The notes beneath the pieces were generated by a model that made no database searches, was not told the DNA's origin, and saw only the letters and a list, made by a program, of their open reading frames with translations. From assembly GCF_002723975.1 (NCBI RefSeq), contig NZ_BEWO01000008.1, positions 1 through 64,000 of the forward strand: DNA of 64,000 bases, written 5' to 3'. Below are positions 1 through 11,994 of the stretch, piece after piece (the stretch's first letter is position 1; every line of letters begins with the position of its first letter). The stretch comes from Gluconobacter japonicus (lineage in GTDB: Bacteria > Pseudomonadota > Alphaproteobacteria > Acetobacterales > Acetobacteraceae). Made by a program: the position numbers and the translations under genes.

Positions 1-27
1 AAAATGCATTCTGACGTCTCTTTTTTC

Positions 28-3000
28 TCAAAGTTCCTTGTTCGCCCCAGAAAGCTGCCACGCTTCCTGAAAGCGCAGTTTCGTTGCAGGGCCCATACGC
101 CCCAGACCGCAGGCTTTTCTCATTTCCCCTAGGGCGTTCTCTTCATCCAATCCCTTGGCACGGAACTCATCAGCCAGTGCCTTCAACATTTGAAGCGGCA
201 GTTGAGCTGGATCGATGTTTTCTCCCGCAGCCGGACGACGGAATATAGCAAGGCCATAAGGCGCTTCCTTCGTTTCCCAGAAGAACGTCCCAACTTCTTC
301 TTCTGTACGCCCCAATGTGGCCGGAACGGCCGTAAGCACTCGCTCTCGAATCTGGCGACCGGCCCGAGCAAACCCATGAAGTCTGGCAATCTGCTGGATC
401 AGAGCTATTTCATGAACAACGACTGACCGTTGGACCGTCTGACGAATCAGATTTTGGAGCGTTGGCAGATAATCCTCATCTCCAAAGCGGCTTCCATCAG
501 CGCCCGCACGAATCTCCGCTTCCGTCTCACTCTCAGCCTTAACAACGTCGGCCGCCTGTGGAGCATCCACCGTAAAGCCCGCATAAAGGACCGGTTCTTC
601 AGGCACGCCCTCTGCCAACTGCGGCTCCATAGCTTCGGGTAACTGACATTCTTCAATTATGGGCGCACGTTCTGCCCTGATGGCTTCAAGCCTCTGCTTC
701 AAAGCCTGGTCCAGTCTTTCAACTTCCCTGGAGGCATTCAACCACCAGTCCGTGGACCAGACTCTCAGGATCATCCACCCCAAAGTTTCCAGAACGGTCT
801 GTCGCAATCTGTCGCGATCTCTCGCAGTGGCGCTCCGATGGTAGGTCGCGCCATCGCATTCAACGCCGGCCAGGAAACATCCCGGCATGTCTGGGTCCAC
901 AACACCCAGATCAATCCGGAATCTGGAAACACCAATCTGCGGACGGACGTCCCACCCGCGCTGCCTCAACAAAGCTGCGACTTCCAGTTCGAAACGACTA
1001 TCCGCCTCCCCTACTGATCCCTGATGAAGACCTGTCAAAGCGCCTGCACCATGCTCGGCAAATGTCAGGAACTTGCGGAGATGCAGCACGCCCTCGGCAG
1101 AACTTCTGGAGGGATCGATCTGCTCGGCCCTAAGCGACCCGAACACGACCAGCTTTTCCCGAGCTCTCGTGACAGCCACATTCAGACGTCGTTCACCTCC
1201 TGCTCGGTTCAGCGGCCCGAAAGACACATAAGACACGCCTTTCAATTCGGGAGCATATGTCAGGGAGAAGAACATGATGTCCCGTTCTTCTCCCTGCACG
1301 TTCTCCAGATTCCGGATCAGGACAGGTTCGGCACAATCGTCGCTGAAAAATGGAACAAGAGACGGATCTTCTCTCTGGGCCTTCTCAAGAAGATCCGTGA
1401 TGAGGGTCTGCTGCTCTCCATTGAACGTCACAACACCAATGGATTTTGCACCGTCACTCTTCAGATGCGCCACGACAGCATTCGCCACCGCACGCGCTTC
1501 AGCCGGGTTAGTTCGGCTTCCACCACGCTGATAGTTGCCGTCCTCCACAAACCGGAACGAGACAGCCTGATCCTTCGTCACGATTGACGGAAAGGTAATC
1601 AGATCCCCGCCGTAATACTGACTGTTCGAGAATGCGATCAGGCTCTCATGTCGGCTGCGGTAATGCCATTTCAGGCTGATCTCCGGCACACCAGCCGCAC
1701 GACATTCATCGAGAATCGACTCCATGTCGCAAAGCTCGCCATCTTCTTCCTCGTTCTCACTTCGAGCGAAAAAGCTGGTCGGTGGAAGTTGCTTTGGATC
1801 CCCGACGACAATGACCTGTCGCCCACGACCGATGGCACCGATGGCATCCCATGTCGGGATCTGGGAAGCCTCATCGAAGATGACGAGATCAAAAGGTTCA
1901 CTGTCTGGCGGCAGATACTGCGCCACAGAAAGAGGACTCATCATGAAACAGGGTGTCAGCGCGCGAACCGCCCGCGGCGCCACGGAAGCCAACTGACGAA
2001 TGGGCATATGACGCGCTTTTTTCTGCGCTTCACGATGGATCATCACATATTGTGCATCCTGCCGCCGTGTCTCTTCGCCGGGAAGACTGCCACACAAACG
2101 CGCACGAATCAGACGTTTGGCCAGCCCCGCAGCATCTTTATCCCACGCCCGGAATTGCCCGATCTGCTCCTCGTGAGCAGCAGCGACAAAACCGCGCAGT
2201 CTCGGTTGCTCATCAACGGCCGCCGCCAGCCACCATCGGGCGTATGCTGCTTCCAGAACAGCCTGAAGACTTTTCGCAGCCACGCGCTCTGCAAGCAACG
2301 CATCCACCAGCGGAGCTAGGCCCAAATGCTCGGCTTCATGGCAGGCCTTACGCCAGGCACACCAGTCTCGTAGACCGCGCCCCTGTTCAATCCAGCCGGA
2401 AAGGCGCTGCCCCAGACGGCTCAACCAATCCGCACCATCAGGTTCAATGGCCAGAACATCACTGCCCGCCAACTCGTTCAGTGTTTGCATGTCCGCGCCA
2501 GCTTCCGAGAAAGCCTGCTGGAACGCCGATATTTTTTGCCCGACTGGGCCGCTCTCGGCCAGCAGGTCTCGCCCTTCTGTCAGAAGTTCGCGGAGATGAC
2601 GCCGTACGGACAAAAGCCCTGAGACATCCGGAACACAACTGGCCAAGGCCACCCGCATTTCCGTCCCCCAGGCCAGCGTCGCTTCGATCCTGGCGAAATC
2701 TGTAGAAAGCCCCTGCCACAATGGACCCACATGTTCGCGATGCAATGCCGCTGTCAGCGACTGTTCCAACGCGGAAAGCTCAATCAGGCGGATTAGTTCA
2801 TCACCCAGATCTTCCGGCAATGCCCCTTTTGCACAGCCCTCCAACTGGCGCCGAACCGCTTTCTGAGCACTACGGCGGGACAAAAGCCATTTTTCTTCGG
2901 AGTCTTTCCAAGCGCGCTGGAGTTCAGCCAGTGGGAGCGTTTTGGCTTGTTCCCAATGGACGGAAAGCTCCTGCACCAGACTGCGATGTCGAGCGACACG

Positions 3001-6000
3001 GCTCTGTTCGGCAAGAACAACTTTTACATTTTCCGCTGCATCGTCCGAGAGTGCCCAAGCGCCCACGGTAGCTTCAGGGCGGCGGATCAGCTGACACAAA
3101 CCTTCAAGCCGCTGCAGAAACGCCCATGGAAGAGCGTCCCCCGCGAGCCCCAGCGCCTGACAAACCTCGCCTGCGGCCTTGGAAAGACTTTCCGCCTGCA
3201 ATTTCAGTTTCTGGGCCTGCTGAAGCAGTTGGTCCTGCCAACGGGACGTCCAGCCTTCCTGCTCGATCCCTGAAAGGCGTGGTGACAGCGCCTCTCTTCC
3301 AAACCGAAGATACAGACTCGAAAGAAGGCTCGTAACGCTCTTCAGGCGTTCCCAGTCTTCCTCAGCGTGAACCTCCGGACCCGCCCATTTGAGAGCCAGA
3401 AAATAGGTTCCATTTCTGTCCGCCTCCAGCACAACACCGATCGCACGATAAGGCGTCCAGCCATTTTTCCATCTGCGATGAAGATCATGCACATAAGCAT
3501 TCAGATCGCGCCGCACTGCCATGAGGCGACTTTGAGCAGACGTCCATTCAGCCGTCGAAAACTCCTCCCGCACGGACTGCACCTGCTGGAATTGCTCCAG
3601 GACAGCTCCGCGGCCTGCTTGAGGCGAAAAAAGGTCCAGACAGAACTCCCCCAGTCCCACAGAGCGCAAACGATTGCGTACAACCTCAAGCGCGGTCCGT
3701 TTTTCCGCAACGAAGAGAACCGTTTTCCCGCGTCCCAGCGTGTCCGCGATAATGTTGGCAATCGTCTGGCTTTTGCCCGTTCCCGGCGGCCCGATCAGCA
3801 CAAAATTCTCACCTGCAGCCGCCCGGACCACAGCCATCAGCTGAGAAGAATCAGCTTCTAGCGGGCACAACAGGGATGCCTCATCCAGCACATCGTCCAG
3901 CGGCGATGCATCATCAAACATCGCTTTCGGAAAAGCAGACCCAGTGTCATCTGTTTCCGACACGCCATCCAGAAGTCGGCTGGCCACCGGATTGATCCGC
4001 AATGCTTCCTGACGTTCCTGCAGATCCTTCCACATCAGGAATTTTGCGAACGACAGCGTCGTCAGGCAAACACGCTCCTCAACTTCCCACTGCGGAAGCT
4101 GGCGGATCTTGGCCCGGAAAATATCGAAGATCCGCCCCACATCCAGACCGGCTTCATCGTGAGGCAGATCGCCTTCAAGCTCTGGAAACCGCATGGCAAA
4201 ATCCTGCCGCAGAACTTCCAGAAGGCTGCCGTTGACCCGACTTTCATCCGTATGCGCCCGCAAGCGGAAAGGCGCGTTTACGCTGCTGCGCTCCAGAATG
4301 ACCGGTACAAGAATCAGTGGCGCCCGAGCCTTGCGGTCTTTCCCGCGTGGCTCCCACACCAATTCACCCAAGGTTAGGAAGAGCGTATTCGCGCCTCCCT
4401 CCTGCTCGGCAGCTTTCGCCTTGCGATAAATCTCGGTTAAGGCGAGTTGTAATCCAGCTTCCTCACGCGCCACCAGAAGTTCGCCATGCTCCAGCGCTTC
4501 TGCCGCTATCGTGCGGTGCTGATCATCATGATGACGTTGCTGATGGATGTTCGCGCTTCTGGGGTCTGCCCCATCCATCAGTTCTGGCCGTGCACGCAGC
4601 CTGAGAGCAGGCTTGCGCTCACCTCCCCGCATTTCTGCAAGGCGATCTTCGAGTTTCCCCGGGTCCGCACAGCAAATTTCGATAATCTGTTTCTCAGAGC
4701 GCGGAAGGTTCAGAAGCCGACTACGGCCTGAAATATCCAGAAGCCGCTTACACCAGCGTTCCAGCCGACTCTGGGGCGTATCTTCCTCGTCATGATCTCC
4801 CAGTTCTTCTCGAAGAGCCGGGGCTGCCTGCAACAGCGGGGCAACAGTCTCTTCGGCCTGGTCTGCTTCAGGTATCTCTGCTGCCGCCACAATCTGTGAA
4901 AGCGGACGAATACGACGCAAACGGGCGCGATGGATATCAATGACGTCTTCGAATTTTGAGGGCTCTTCCCCATCCTGAAGCTGGGCCAACCCATTCTCAC
5001 AGGCTCTGGAAAACGTCGGACAAGAGGCAGCCGTTACCAGCGTCGTCTCGAAAACACAGACGTCATCGAGAGCCACACGATTCCGCAGGCCAGGTAAATC
5101 CTGCAGAACAGACGTGCCGGACTGCTCACGAGACAGCCAGAAGCCCGTAAAGGCATGCCCCTTGAGCATGACAAGCAATGGCCTCAGCCCGATAGCCTCC
5201 AGACAAGCCGCAAAAAGAAGCGCCGTATCCAGACAGGTGGCCAGACGCTCCTCGGCAATCTGGGTCGGAAGGCGAACCCGTTGCCCATTTTCTACAAAAG
5301 ATGCCGGGGGGCTGACATAAGTGATCTTCAGCGCGGCAATTGCGCACCAGATGGCCTGTGCCTGTTCCCAGGCGCGTTTGCGACCGCCCTGATACCCCTC
5401 AAGTGACGGCGACTGACCTGCTTCCTGCAAAAGAGCAGAGGCCGAACGAAGAATTTTTGCCACGGCCGGATCATTAGGAAGAACAAAAGCCGCCAGAAGG
5501 TCCGGTAGCCCCTGCAAGCCACCCCATTCGCTCCGGCAACGCACCGTCAGGGGAAAAACACGGTCCAGAAGTTCTTCCCGAGATCCATCTGGCTGGATTT
5601 CAGAAACGCTCAACCTGACTTCTGCCCGTGCCGCCTCACTGAGAGACGCAAGAAACGCGCCATCAAGTTCAACATCCAGACGATCTATCGTCTGAAACTG
5701 TCCGGCCCCTAGAGACTGTACCCGCCAGCATGTGGGACGCAGCACACTCGGCTGACAATCCAAGGTAATTTCGAGATCCCTGAACTCACGATCTGAGAGA
5801 TTACGAAGAGAAAGCTCCAGCAAAACCGGAACACTGTTTTCCCAAAGGGCACTACTGACGCTCTCTCGAAGAACCGCATTCAGTTCAAGACAGGGGTCGG
5901 CAGGCAGCTTCGGTGTTTCTTCTGTCTCTGGCGCAGAGGCCTCTTCCGTCACGCTTTCAATCGACTGCGGAGAGGCAGGAGCCAGATCTTCAGTCAGGAT

Positions 6001-6027
6001 TGCAGTCTCAGGAGAGGAGTCCGTCAT
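28..6027 (-). CDS. DUF4011 / SF1 helicase / Vsr-like endonuclease protein
   Basis: A 1999-residue multidomain protein. Seen in order: an acidic low-complexity N-terminus; a transglutaminase-like segment with C265, H291 and D321 as a possible triad; a DUF4011-type region beginning with RLERWCKRLLDISGRSRLLN near 421-440; helicase Walker A GPPGTGKS at 746-753; a long, probably coiled helical insertion to about 1330; Walker B DEAS at 1385-1388; VVGDPKQLP near 1407; WHYRSRH near 1454; VQGEERD near 1577; and VAVTRAREK near 1617, as in UPF1-like SF1 helicases. A Vsr/MTES_1575-type nuclease follows (D1706, then VECDG near 1722 and H1730), and then a DUF3320-like tail. Helicase plus Vsr-type nuclease proteins are known from antiviral screens (for example the hhe type), so a defence or DNA-quality role is inferred. 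It stands alone, and the next gene upstream is atpC. Domain reading is firm; function is inference. Confidence 0.85.
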   Translation of the reverse strand: MTDSSPETAILTEDLAPASPQSIESVTEEASAPETEETPKLPADPCLELNAVLRESVSSALWENSVPVLLELSLRNLSDREFRDLEITLDCQPSVLRPTCWRVQSLGAGQFQTIDRLDVELDGAFLASLSEAARAEVRLSVSEIQPDGSREELLDRVFPLTVRCRSEWGGLQGLPDLLAAFVLPNDPAVAKILRSASALLQEAGQSPSLEGYQGGRKRAWEQAQAIWCAIAALKITYVSPPASFVENGQRVRLPTQIAEERLATCLDTALLFAACLEAIGLRPLLVMLKGHAFTGFWLSREQSGTSVLQDLPGLRNRVALDDVCVFETTLVTAASCPTFSRACENGLAQLQDGEEPSKFEDVIDIHRARLRRIRPLSQIVAAAEIPEADQAEETVAPLLQAAPALREELGDHDEEDTPQSRLERWCKRLLDISGRSRLLNLPRSEKQIIEICCADPGKLEDRLAEMRGGERKPALRLRARPELMDGADPRSANIHQQRHHDDQHRTIAAEALEHGELLVAREEAGLQLALTEIYRKAKAAEQEGGANTLFLTLGELVWEPRGKDRKARAPLILVPVILERSSVNAPFRLRAHTDESRVNGSLLEVLRQDFAMRFPELEGDLPHDEAGLDVGRIFDIFRAKIRQLPQWEVEERVCLTTLSFAKFLMWKDLQERQEALRINPVASRLLDGVSETDDTGSAFPKAMFDDASPLDDVLDEASLLCPLEADSSQLMAVVRAAAGENFVLIGPPGTGKSQTIANIIADTLGRGKTVLFVAEKRTALEVVRNRLRSVGLGEFCLDLFSPQAGRGAVLEQFQQVQSVREEFSTAEWTSAQSRLMAVRRDLNAYVHDLHRRWKNGWTPYRAIGVVLEADRNGTYFLALKWAGPEVHAEEDWERLKSVTSLLSSLYLRFGREALSPRLSGIEQEGWTSRWQDQLLQQAQKLKLQAESLSKAAGEVCQALGLAGDALPWAFLQRLEGLCQLIRRPEATVGAWALSDDAAENVKVVLAEQSRVARHRSLVQELSVHWEQAKTLPLAELQRAWKDSEEKWLLSRRSAQKAVRRQLEGCAKGALPEDLGDELIRLIELSALEQSLTAALHREHVGPLWQGLSTDFARIEATLAWGTEMRVALASCVPDVSGLLSVRRHLRELLTEGRDLLAESGPVGQKISAFQQAFSEAGADMQTLNELAGSDVLAIEPDGADWLSRLGQRLSGWIEQGRGLRDWCAWRKACHEAEHLGLAPLVDALLAERVAAKSLQAVLEAAYARWWLAAAVDEQPRLRGFVAAAHEEQIGQFRAWDKDAAGLAKRLIRARLCGSLPGEETRRQDAQYVMIHREAQKKARHMPIRQLASVAPRAVRALTPCFMMSPLSVAQYLPPDSEPFDLVIFDEASQIPTWDAIGAIGRGRQVIVVGDPKQLPPTSFFARSENEEEDGELCDMESILDECRAAGVPEISLKWHYRSRHESLIAFSNSQYYGGDLITFPSIVTKDQAVSFRFVEDGNYQRGGSRTNPAEARAVANAVVAHLKSDGAKSIGVVTFNGEQQTLITDLLEKAQREDPSLVPFFSDDCAEPVLIRNLENVQGEERDIMFFSLTYAPELKGVSYVSFGPLNRAGGERRLNVAVTRAREKLVVFGSLRAEQIDPSRSSAEGVLHLRKFLTFAEHGAGALTGLHQGSVGEADSRFELEVAALLRQRGWDVRPQIGVSRFRIDLGVVDPDMPGCFLAGVECDGATYHRSATARDRDRLRQTVLETLGWMILRVWSTDWWLNASREVERLDQALKQRLEAIRAERAPIIEECQLPEAMEPQLAEGVPEEPVLYAGFTVDAPQAADVVKAESETEAEIRAGADGSRFGDEDYLPTLQNLIRQTVQRSVVVHEIALIQQIARLHGFARAGRQIRERVLTAVPATLGRTEEEVGTFFWETKEAPYGLAIFRRPAAGENIDPAQLPLQMLKALADEFRAKGLDEENALGEMRKACGLGRMGPATKLRFQEAWQLSGANKEL

Positions 6028-6084
6028 TACGCGCCACCATCACTCGGTAAAGTTGGGAGGAGCATACAGGAAGGTGCCAAACAA

Positions 6085-6125
6085 AGAAAAACCCGCCCAG
6101 TCAAACTGACCGGGCGGGTTTTTCT
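6085..6125. terminator. Bidirectional rho-independent terminator after the atp operon
   Basis: A strong GC hairpin (ACCCGCCC arm at 6091-6098, GGGCGGGT arm at 6112-6119, inner GTC/GAC pairs) is flanked by an A-run on the left and a T-run on the right. It would end the leftward atp transcript just after atpC and also works on the other strand. Confidence 0.9.
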
Positions 6126-6151
6126 GTTATTCAAAGATGATGAGTTCGGCC

Positions 6152-6568
6152 TTAGACCGAAGCATCCCCTCCAGCTGCTTCCAGTTCTGCGCGAACGCTC
6201 TGGATTTCACGGCTGAGGCGGTCATGCGTATCAACATCGTTCGGCTCAATCTGGGCCCATGTGGTCTCCAGATCGCGCAGACGGTCACGCGCTTCATCAG
6301 CCGACAGTTCGCTCATGAGCTGAGCGGAATCAGCCAGAATGGTGCAGTGCTCTGCGCCCATATCTGCGAAACCGCCGCCCACGAAATAACGGTCGACGAT
6401 CTTGTCGCCTTCGTACAGGGCCACAACGCCACCACGCAGCTGAAGCATCAGCGGTGCACGGTCCGGCATGGCTGCAATATCGCCCTCCATGCCCGGGACC
6501 ACCGCCATGTCGACCTGACGGTCAACAAGGCGCTTTTCCGGGCTGACGATCTCGATGCGTAGGGGCAT
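6152..6568 (-). CDS. atpC: F1 ATP synthase epsilon subunit
   Basis: 138 residues starting MPLRIEIVSPEKRL, the beta-sandwich domain of F1 epsilon, with the conserved VVPGMEGDIAAMPDRAP stretch and a short C-terminal helical hairpin. The subunit sits on the rotor stalk, couples F1 to Fo and can inhibit ATP hydrolysis. It is the last gene of the F1 operon, 5 bases after atpD, and a strong terminator follows. Length and order are as usual for Alphaproteobacteria. Confidence 0.97.
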   Translation of the reverse strand: MPLRIEIVSPEKRLVDRQVDMAVVPGMEGDIAAMPDRAPLMLQLRGGVVALYEGDKIVDRYFVGGGFADMGAEHCTILADSAQLMSELSADEARDRLRDLETTWAQIEPNDVDTHDRLSREIQSVRAELEAAGGDASV

Positions 6569-6573
6569 CAGGA

Positions 6574-8058
<1,485 letters not shown>

Positions 8059-8949
8059 TCAAACGGCTTCTGCGCCGGAGATGATCTCGATCAGTTCGTT
8101 GGTAATGTTGGCCTGGCGTGTACGGTTGTACTTCTGGGACAGACGGTCGATCGCCTTGCTGGCGTTCCGGCTCGCATTGTCCATGGCAGTCATCCGTGCA
8201 CCCTGCTCACCTGCTGCGCTTTCCAGAAGGGCAGAGAAAATCTGCACCTGAAGATTGCGTGGCAGGAGGTTGGCCAGCAGCGTAGCCTCATCGGGCTCGA
8301 ATTCGTATTGGGCTGCATCCGCAGACGTGTCCACGTTGTCATTTTCCGCAACAGACAGCGGCACCAGCGGAAGCTGAATGGCAATCTGCGACATCGCATT
8401 GACAAAGCGGTTGTAGATCAACGTGCAGCGATCGATTTCGCCAGCCTCAAGCATGGAGACAATTTTCTTGCCCACATACTCAGCCTTGTCGAAGCCGACA
8501 TCACGCCCTTCCGTACCAGCCACACGCTCGACAACCAGATCCGGATATTCCTTCGCAAGAATATCCGCACCTTTGCGACCAACCGGCAGGAGACGAACAG
8601 TCCGACCTTCGTCCTGCAACGTGCGGATCAGCTGACGCGCACTCCGGACGATATTGGCGTTGAAGCCACCGGCCAGACCACGATCAGACGTCAGGATCAC
8701 CACAAGATGAACCTGATCCTTACCGGTTCCGCCCAGAAGCTTAGGCAGGCTGGACACATCTGACCCACGACTTGCCGCTGCCAGTTCCGCCATCATGCGG
8801 CCCATGGCCTCAGCATAGGGACGAGCCGCCTCAGCCTGGGACTGGGCGCGTCGCAGCTTTGAAGCTGCGACCATTTTCATGGCGTTCGTGATCTTTCGCG
8901 TCGATTTGACGCCTGTGATCCGACCGCGCAGTTCCTTCAGCGAGGGCAT
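8059..8949 (-). CDS. atpG: F1 ATP synthase gamma subunit
   Basis: 296 residues starting MPSLKELRGRITGVKSTRKI, the typical gamma N-terminal helix, with SDRGLAGGFN near 90 and a C-terminal helix including ARMTAMDNASRNA. Gamma is the central rotor shaft inside the alpha3beta3 ring. It lies 9 bases after atpA and precedes atpD. Length and both terminal helices are complete. Confidence 0.98.
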   Translation of the reverse strand: MPSLKELRGRITGVKSTRKITNAMKMVAASKLRRAQSQAEAARPYAEAMGRMMAELAAASRGSDVSSLPKLLGGTGKDQVHLVVILTSDRGLAGGFNANIVRSARQLIRTLQDEGRTVRLLPVGRKGADILAKEYPDLVVERVAGTEGRDVGFDKAEYVGKKIVSMLEAGEIDRCTLIYNRFVNAMSQIAIQLPLVPLSVAENDNVDTSADAAQYEFEPDEATLLANLLPRNLQVQIFSALLESAAGEQGARMTAMDNASRNASKAIDRLSQKYNRTRQANITNELIEIISGAEAV

Positions 8950-8958
8950 GGACTATCC

Positions 8959-10494
8959 TCAGGCTGCAAAGCGCTTACCGAAAGCTTCCAGCAGCTCCTT
9001 GAGCTTGCCTTCCGTCTCCGGCTTGATCTGGCGATCGTTGCGGATAGCCGTCAGGATGGAGGCGCCAGCGCCACGCATTTCTGTCAGCAGGGCAGCTTCG
9101 TAAGCCACAACCTTATCCACAGCAACCGGATCGACATATCCGCGTGTTCCGGCGAACAGAACCACAACCTGCTCTTCAACTGGCAGCGGAGACGTCTCAG
9201 GCTGCTTCAGGAGCTCAACCAGACGTGCACCACGCTCAAGCTGCTTGCGGGTTGCTGCATCGAGATCGGAAGCAAACTGCGAGAACGCAGCCATTTCACG
9301 ATACTGAGCCAGCTCCAGCTTGATCTTGCCAGCGACCTGCTTCATCGCCTTAATCTGGGCGGCAGAACCAACACGGGACACGGAACCACCGACGTTCACG
9401 GCCGGGCGGATACCCTTGTAGAACAGATCCGTCTCAAGGAAGATCTGACCGTCCGTGATGGAAATCACGTTCGTCGGAATGTAGGCAGCCGTATCGCCAG
9501 CCTGCGTCTCGATGACCGGCAGAGCTGTCAGAGAGCCACCGCCATTGGCGTCGGACATCTTGGCAGCACGCTCGAGCAGACGGGAGTGCAGATAGAACAC
9601 GTCACCCGGGAACGCTTCACGTGCCGGCGGACGACGCAGAAGCAGGGACATCTGGCGATAGGCGACAGCCTGCTTGGACAGGTCATCGTAGCAGGCCAGA
9701 GCATGCATGCCGTTGTCGCGGAAGTACTCGCCCATGGTGCAGGCGGTGTACGGTGCCAGATACTGCATCGGGGCAGCGTCAGAGGCCGTAGCAGCCACAA
9801 CGATGGAGTATTCCATTGCACCCTGTTCCGTCAGCGTACGAACCAGGTTTGCAACCGTGGAACGCTTCTGACCGACTGCAACATAGATGCAGTACAGGGA
9901 CTTCTTCGGGTCACCTTCAGCATTGACCGGCTTCTGGGCGACAATCGTGTCCACCAGAATTGCGGTCTTGCCGGTCTGACGGTCACCAATGATCAGCTCA
10001 CGCTGGCCACGCCCGATCGGAACCAGGGCGTCAATAGCCTTGATACCCGTCTGCATCGGCTCGCTGACCGACTGACGCGGCATGATGCCCGGAGCCTTGA
10101 CCTCGGCGCGACGGTATTCCACGTCCACCAGGGGGCCACGACCATCGATCGGGTTACCGAGACCATCAACAACGCGACCAAGAAGGCCCTTGCCAACCGG
10201 AACTTCGACCACAGCCTTCGTACGAAGAACCGTGTCACCTTCACGGATTTCGTCGCCGTCACCGAAAATCACGACGCCAACATTGTCAGCTTCGAGGTTC
10301 AGAGCCATGCCCTTGAGGCCGGTTCCTTCGAACTCGACCATTTCGCCAGCCATGACATTTGTCAGGCCGTACACACGAGCAATGCCGTCACCGATCGACA
10401 GGACCGTGCCCGTCTCGGAAACGGTCTCGACCTTGTCGAAAGACGCGATCTGCTGCTTGAGGATGTCCGAAATCTCAGCGGGACGGATATCCAT
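8959..10494 (-). CDS. atpA: F1 ATP synthase alpha subunit
   Basis: 511 residues from the ATG at 10494 ([16 protein letters not shown]). A GTG three bases upstream is an alternative start. The non-catalytic nucleotide-binding P-loop [20 protein letters not shown] and the alpha signature [11 protein letters not shown] are present. With beta it makes the hexameric head of F1. The start overlaps the atpH stop as TGATG, which suggests translational coupling. Full length, conserved order. Confidence 0.98.
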   Translation of the reverse strand: MDIRPAEISDILKQQIASFDKVETVSETGTVLSIGDGIARVYGLTNVMAGEMVEFEGTGLKGMALNLEADNVGVVIFGDGDEIREGDTVLRTKAVVEVPVGKGLLGRVVDGLGNPIDGRGPLVDVEYRRAEVKAPGIMPRQSVSEPMQTGIKAIDALVPIGRGQRELIIGDRQTGKTAILVDTIVAQKPVNAEGDPKKSLYCIYVAVGQKRSTVANLVRTLTEQGAMEYSIVVAATASDAAPMQYLAPYTACTMGEYFRDNGMHALACYDDLSKQAVAYRQMSLLLRRPPAREAFPGDVFYLHSRLLERAAKMSDANGGGSLTALPVIETQAGDTAAYIPTNVISITDGQIFLETDLFYKGIRPAVNVGGSVSRVGSAAQIKAMKQVAGKIKLELAQYREMAAFSQFASDLDAATRKQLERGARLVELLKQPETSPLPVEEQVVVLFAGTRGYVDPVAVDKVVAYEAALLTEMRGAGASILTAIRNDRQIKPETEGKLKELLEAFGKRFAA

Positions 10495-11084
10495 CACGCG
10501 GCTCCCTTCATGGCGTTCTGCAGGCGGGTCAGGCGCCCGGCGATCGAAGTATCAAACAGTGTAGAACCGACACGTACCGTCATGCCACCGATCAAGGAAG
10601 CATCCGTACGTTCGATCATGGACACGCGGCTGTAGCCAGCTTCGGCCAGACGGGCCTGAAGCTGGCTACGCTGCATGTCTGTAAGAGGTTGTGCGGAACG
10701 GATTTCTGCAACGGTCTCGCCACGAAGGCTGGCATCAAGAGCCAGCACGCCATCCAGGATGGCAGCGAGATCAGCAAGGCGACGGTTTGCGGCAATGACG
10801 CCTACAAAACGACGGACAGCATCCCCAAACCCGAGCTTCTCAGTCAGGGCGCCAGCGACTTCGCTGGAGCGGTGCGCATCAAGGCGGGAATCTGCAAGGA
10901 ATGTCCGCAGATCAGCACTCTGGGAAATCGCATCGCGAAGCCCCTGAACCTGAGCCAGGACGTCAGAGAGTGCTCCCTGTTCCGAGGCATAGTCGTAAAG
11001 CGCCCGGGCATAGCGTTGAGCCAAGCCCCCTGTGGGTCCCATCTGCGGCACCTGTGTCACCGTCACACGCGTGTTCCGTCTCAC
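10494..11084 (-). CDS. atpH: F1 ATP synthase delta subunit
   Basis: 196 residues containing [12 protein letters not shown] and, at the C-terminus, [16 protein letters not shown], both typical of the OSCP/delta family that links F1 to the peripheral stalk. The chosen start is GTG at 11084 with a modest GCGGAAAA upstream. An ATG 14 codons in (MGPTGGLAQ) is possible but has no visible ribosome site. It is the first gene of atpHAGDC; as in other Alphaproteobacteria, no Fo genes are attached. Confidence 0.95.
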   Translation of the reverse strand: MRRNTRVTVTQVPQMGPTGGLAQRYARALYDYASEQGALSDVLAQVQGLRDAISQSADLRTFLADSRLDAHRSSEVAGALTEKLGFGDAVRRFVGVIAANRRLADLAAILDGVLALDASLRGETVAEIRSAQPLTDMQRSQLQARLAEAGYSRVSMIERTDASLIGGMTVRVGSTLFDTSIAGRLTRLQNAMKGAA

Positions 11085-11750
11085 TTTTCCGCCGCAGGAT
11101 GCGGCCGGAACCGGCTTATCCGGTCCCTTGCTTCCAAATCCGTAATAGGATCAGGCACACACGACCCTGCACAGGATTCGTCTGAAACCCGGTCCTCCAC
11201 TTGGCGCCGCCTCTAGCACGCGATCACGATCAAGCGCAACCGAGAGGAGCCCGCAAACCGATCCCTGAACTACACATGTTTGCATTTTTCGGGTTCTGCC
11301 TGCCGTTTTGGGTCGTACAAGCACCATTGGCCATATCAATTTTCCATATGACATTTACCACAGCCACGCATCGACCCCGCCAAGATCTCTAACCAATACT
11401 GATGGCGCGATGTATTTTATGCACTGCAATTTTCCCGCCTCCGTGAGGAGACCTCGCCCCTTCAGCGGACAAAATATTGCCCACACGGACACTTCGGTTC
11501 CACGAGTGTGACGACGCGGGTGAAACCGTCCAGGTCAAAGGCTGGCATCGCCACATCGAGCTTTACTTGACCCAAGAATTGTTCGGAAATGCGTGCAAGA
11601 CACAACCTGGGCGTCACCGGCTTTCTCAAAGCCTCATGGCCACACAGCCGGAAATAAGAATTAGTCCTACTTGTCAGGCAACTTACACAGCCACGCACCG
11701 CCTTGGCTACGCGGCAGGAATCAAACAAATTGTCAGGAGATGGACCTTAA
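11085..11750. other. 666-base gap between atpH and tRNA-Gly with no convincing gene
   Basis: It must contain the atp promoter. Open frames here are short, have no family motifs, and several only exist because they read through the antisense of the tRNA. No repeat or clear hairpin terminator was seen. Confidence 0.6.
11211..11239 (-). promoter_or_regulatory. Candidate atp operon promoter
   Basis: On the minus strand TTGCGC (11239-11234), 17 bases of spacer and CTAGAG (11216-11211) give a plausible sigma-70-like pair about 130 bases before atpH. The -10 is poor, so this is only a candidate. Confidence 0.25.
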
Positions 11751-11824
11751 TGGAGCGGGCGAAGGGAATCGAACCCTCCTCAGAAGCTTGGAAGGCTACT
11801 GCATTACCACTATGCTACGCCCGC
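11751..11824 (-). tRNA. tRNA-Gly(TCC)
   Basis: The minus strand folds as a cloverleaf: acceptor GCGGGCG with CGCCCGC, anticodon loop CTTCCAA giving anticodon TCC, T-arm with GGTTCGATTCC, and an encoded CCA end. 74 nucleotides including CCA. Confidence 0.97.
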
Positions 11825-11994
11825 CCTTAGGTCGCCGGTGTCATACTCCAGTTTTCGATGTGTCCGCAAGAGGGGAATGTCGGAAATGAAAATATGATAC
11901 CATTTTCACTTCAGGCACTTGACTTTCATCTCCGAACATTATCTTTTCCGCCCACTGTCGTTGGCGTATCATGTAAATGATCACGCACGATGAT

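Noticed and set aside
9586-10635. 349-codon open frame on the plus strand
   Set aside because: Antisense shadow of atpA, which has clear motifs in the other strand.
11462-11728. 88-codon minus-strand frame before tRNA-Gly
   Set aside because: No motif, no ribosome site; a transposase relic was considered, but no inverted repeats or known residues were found.
11671-11889. Plus-strand frames with the peptides KGIEPSSEAWKATALPLCYARP or NRTLLRSLEGYCI
   Set aside because: They are the antisense of tRNA-Gly(TCC), a well-known source of false proteins.
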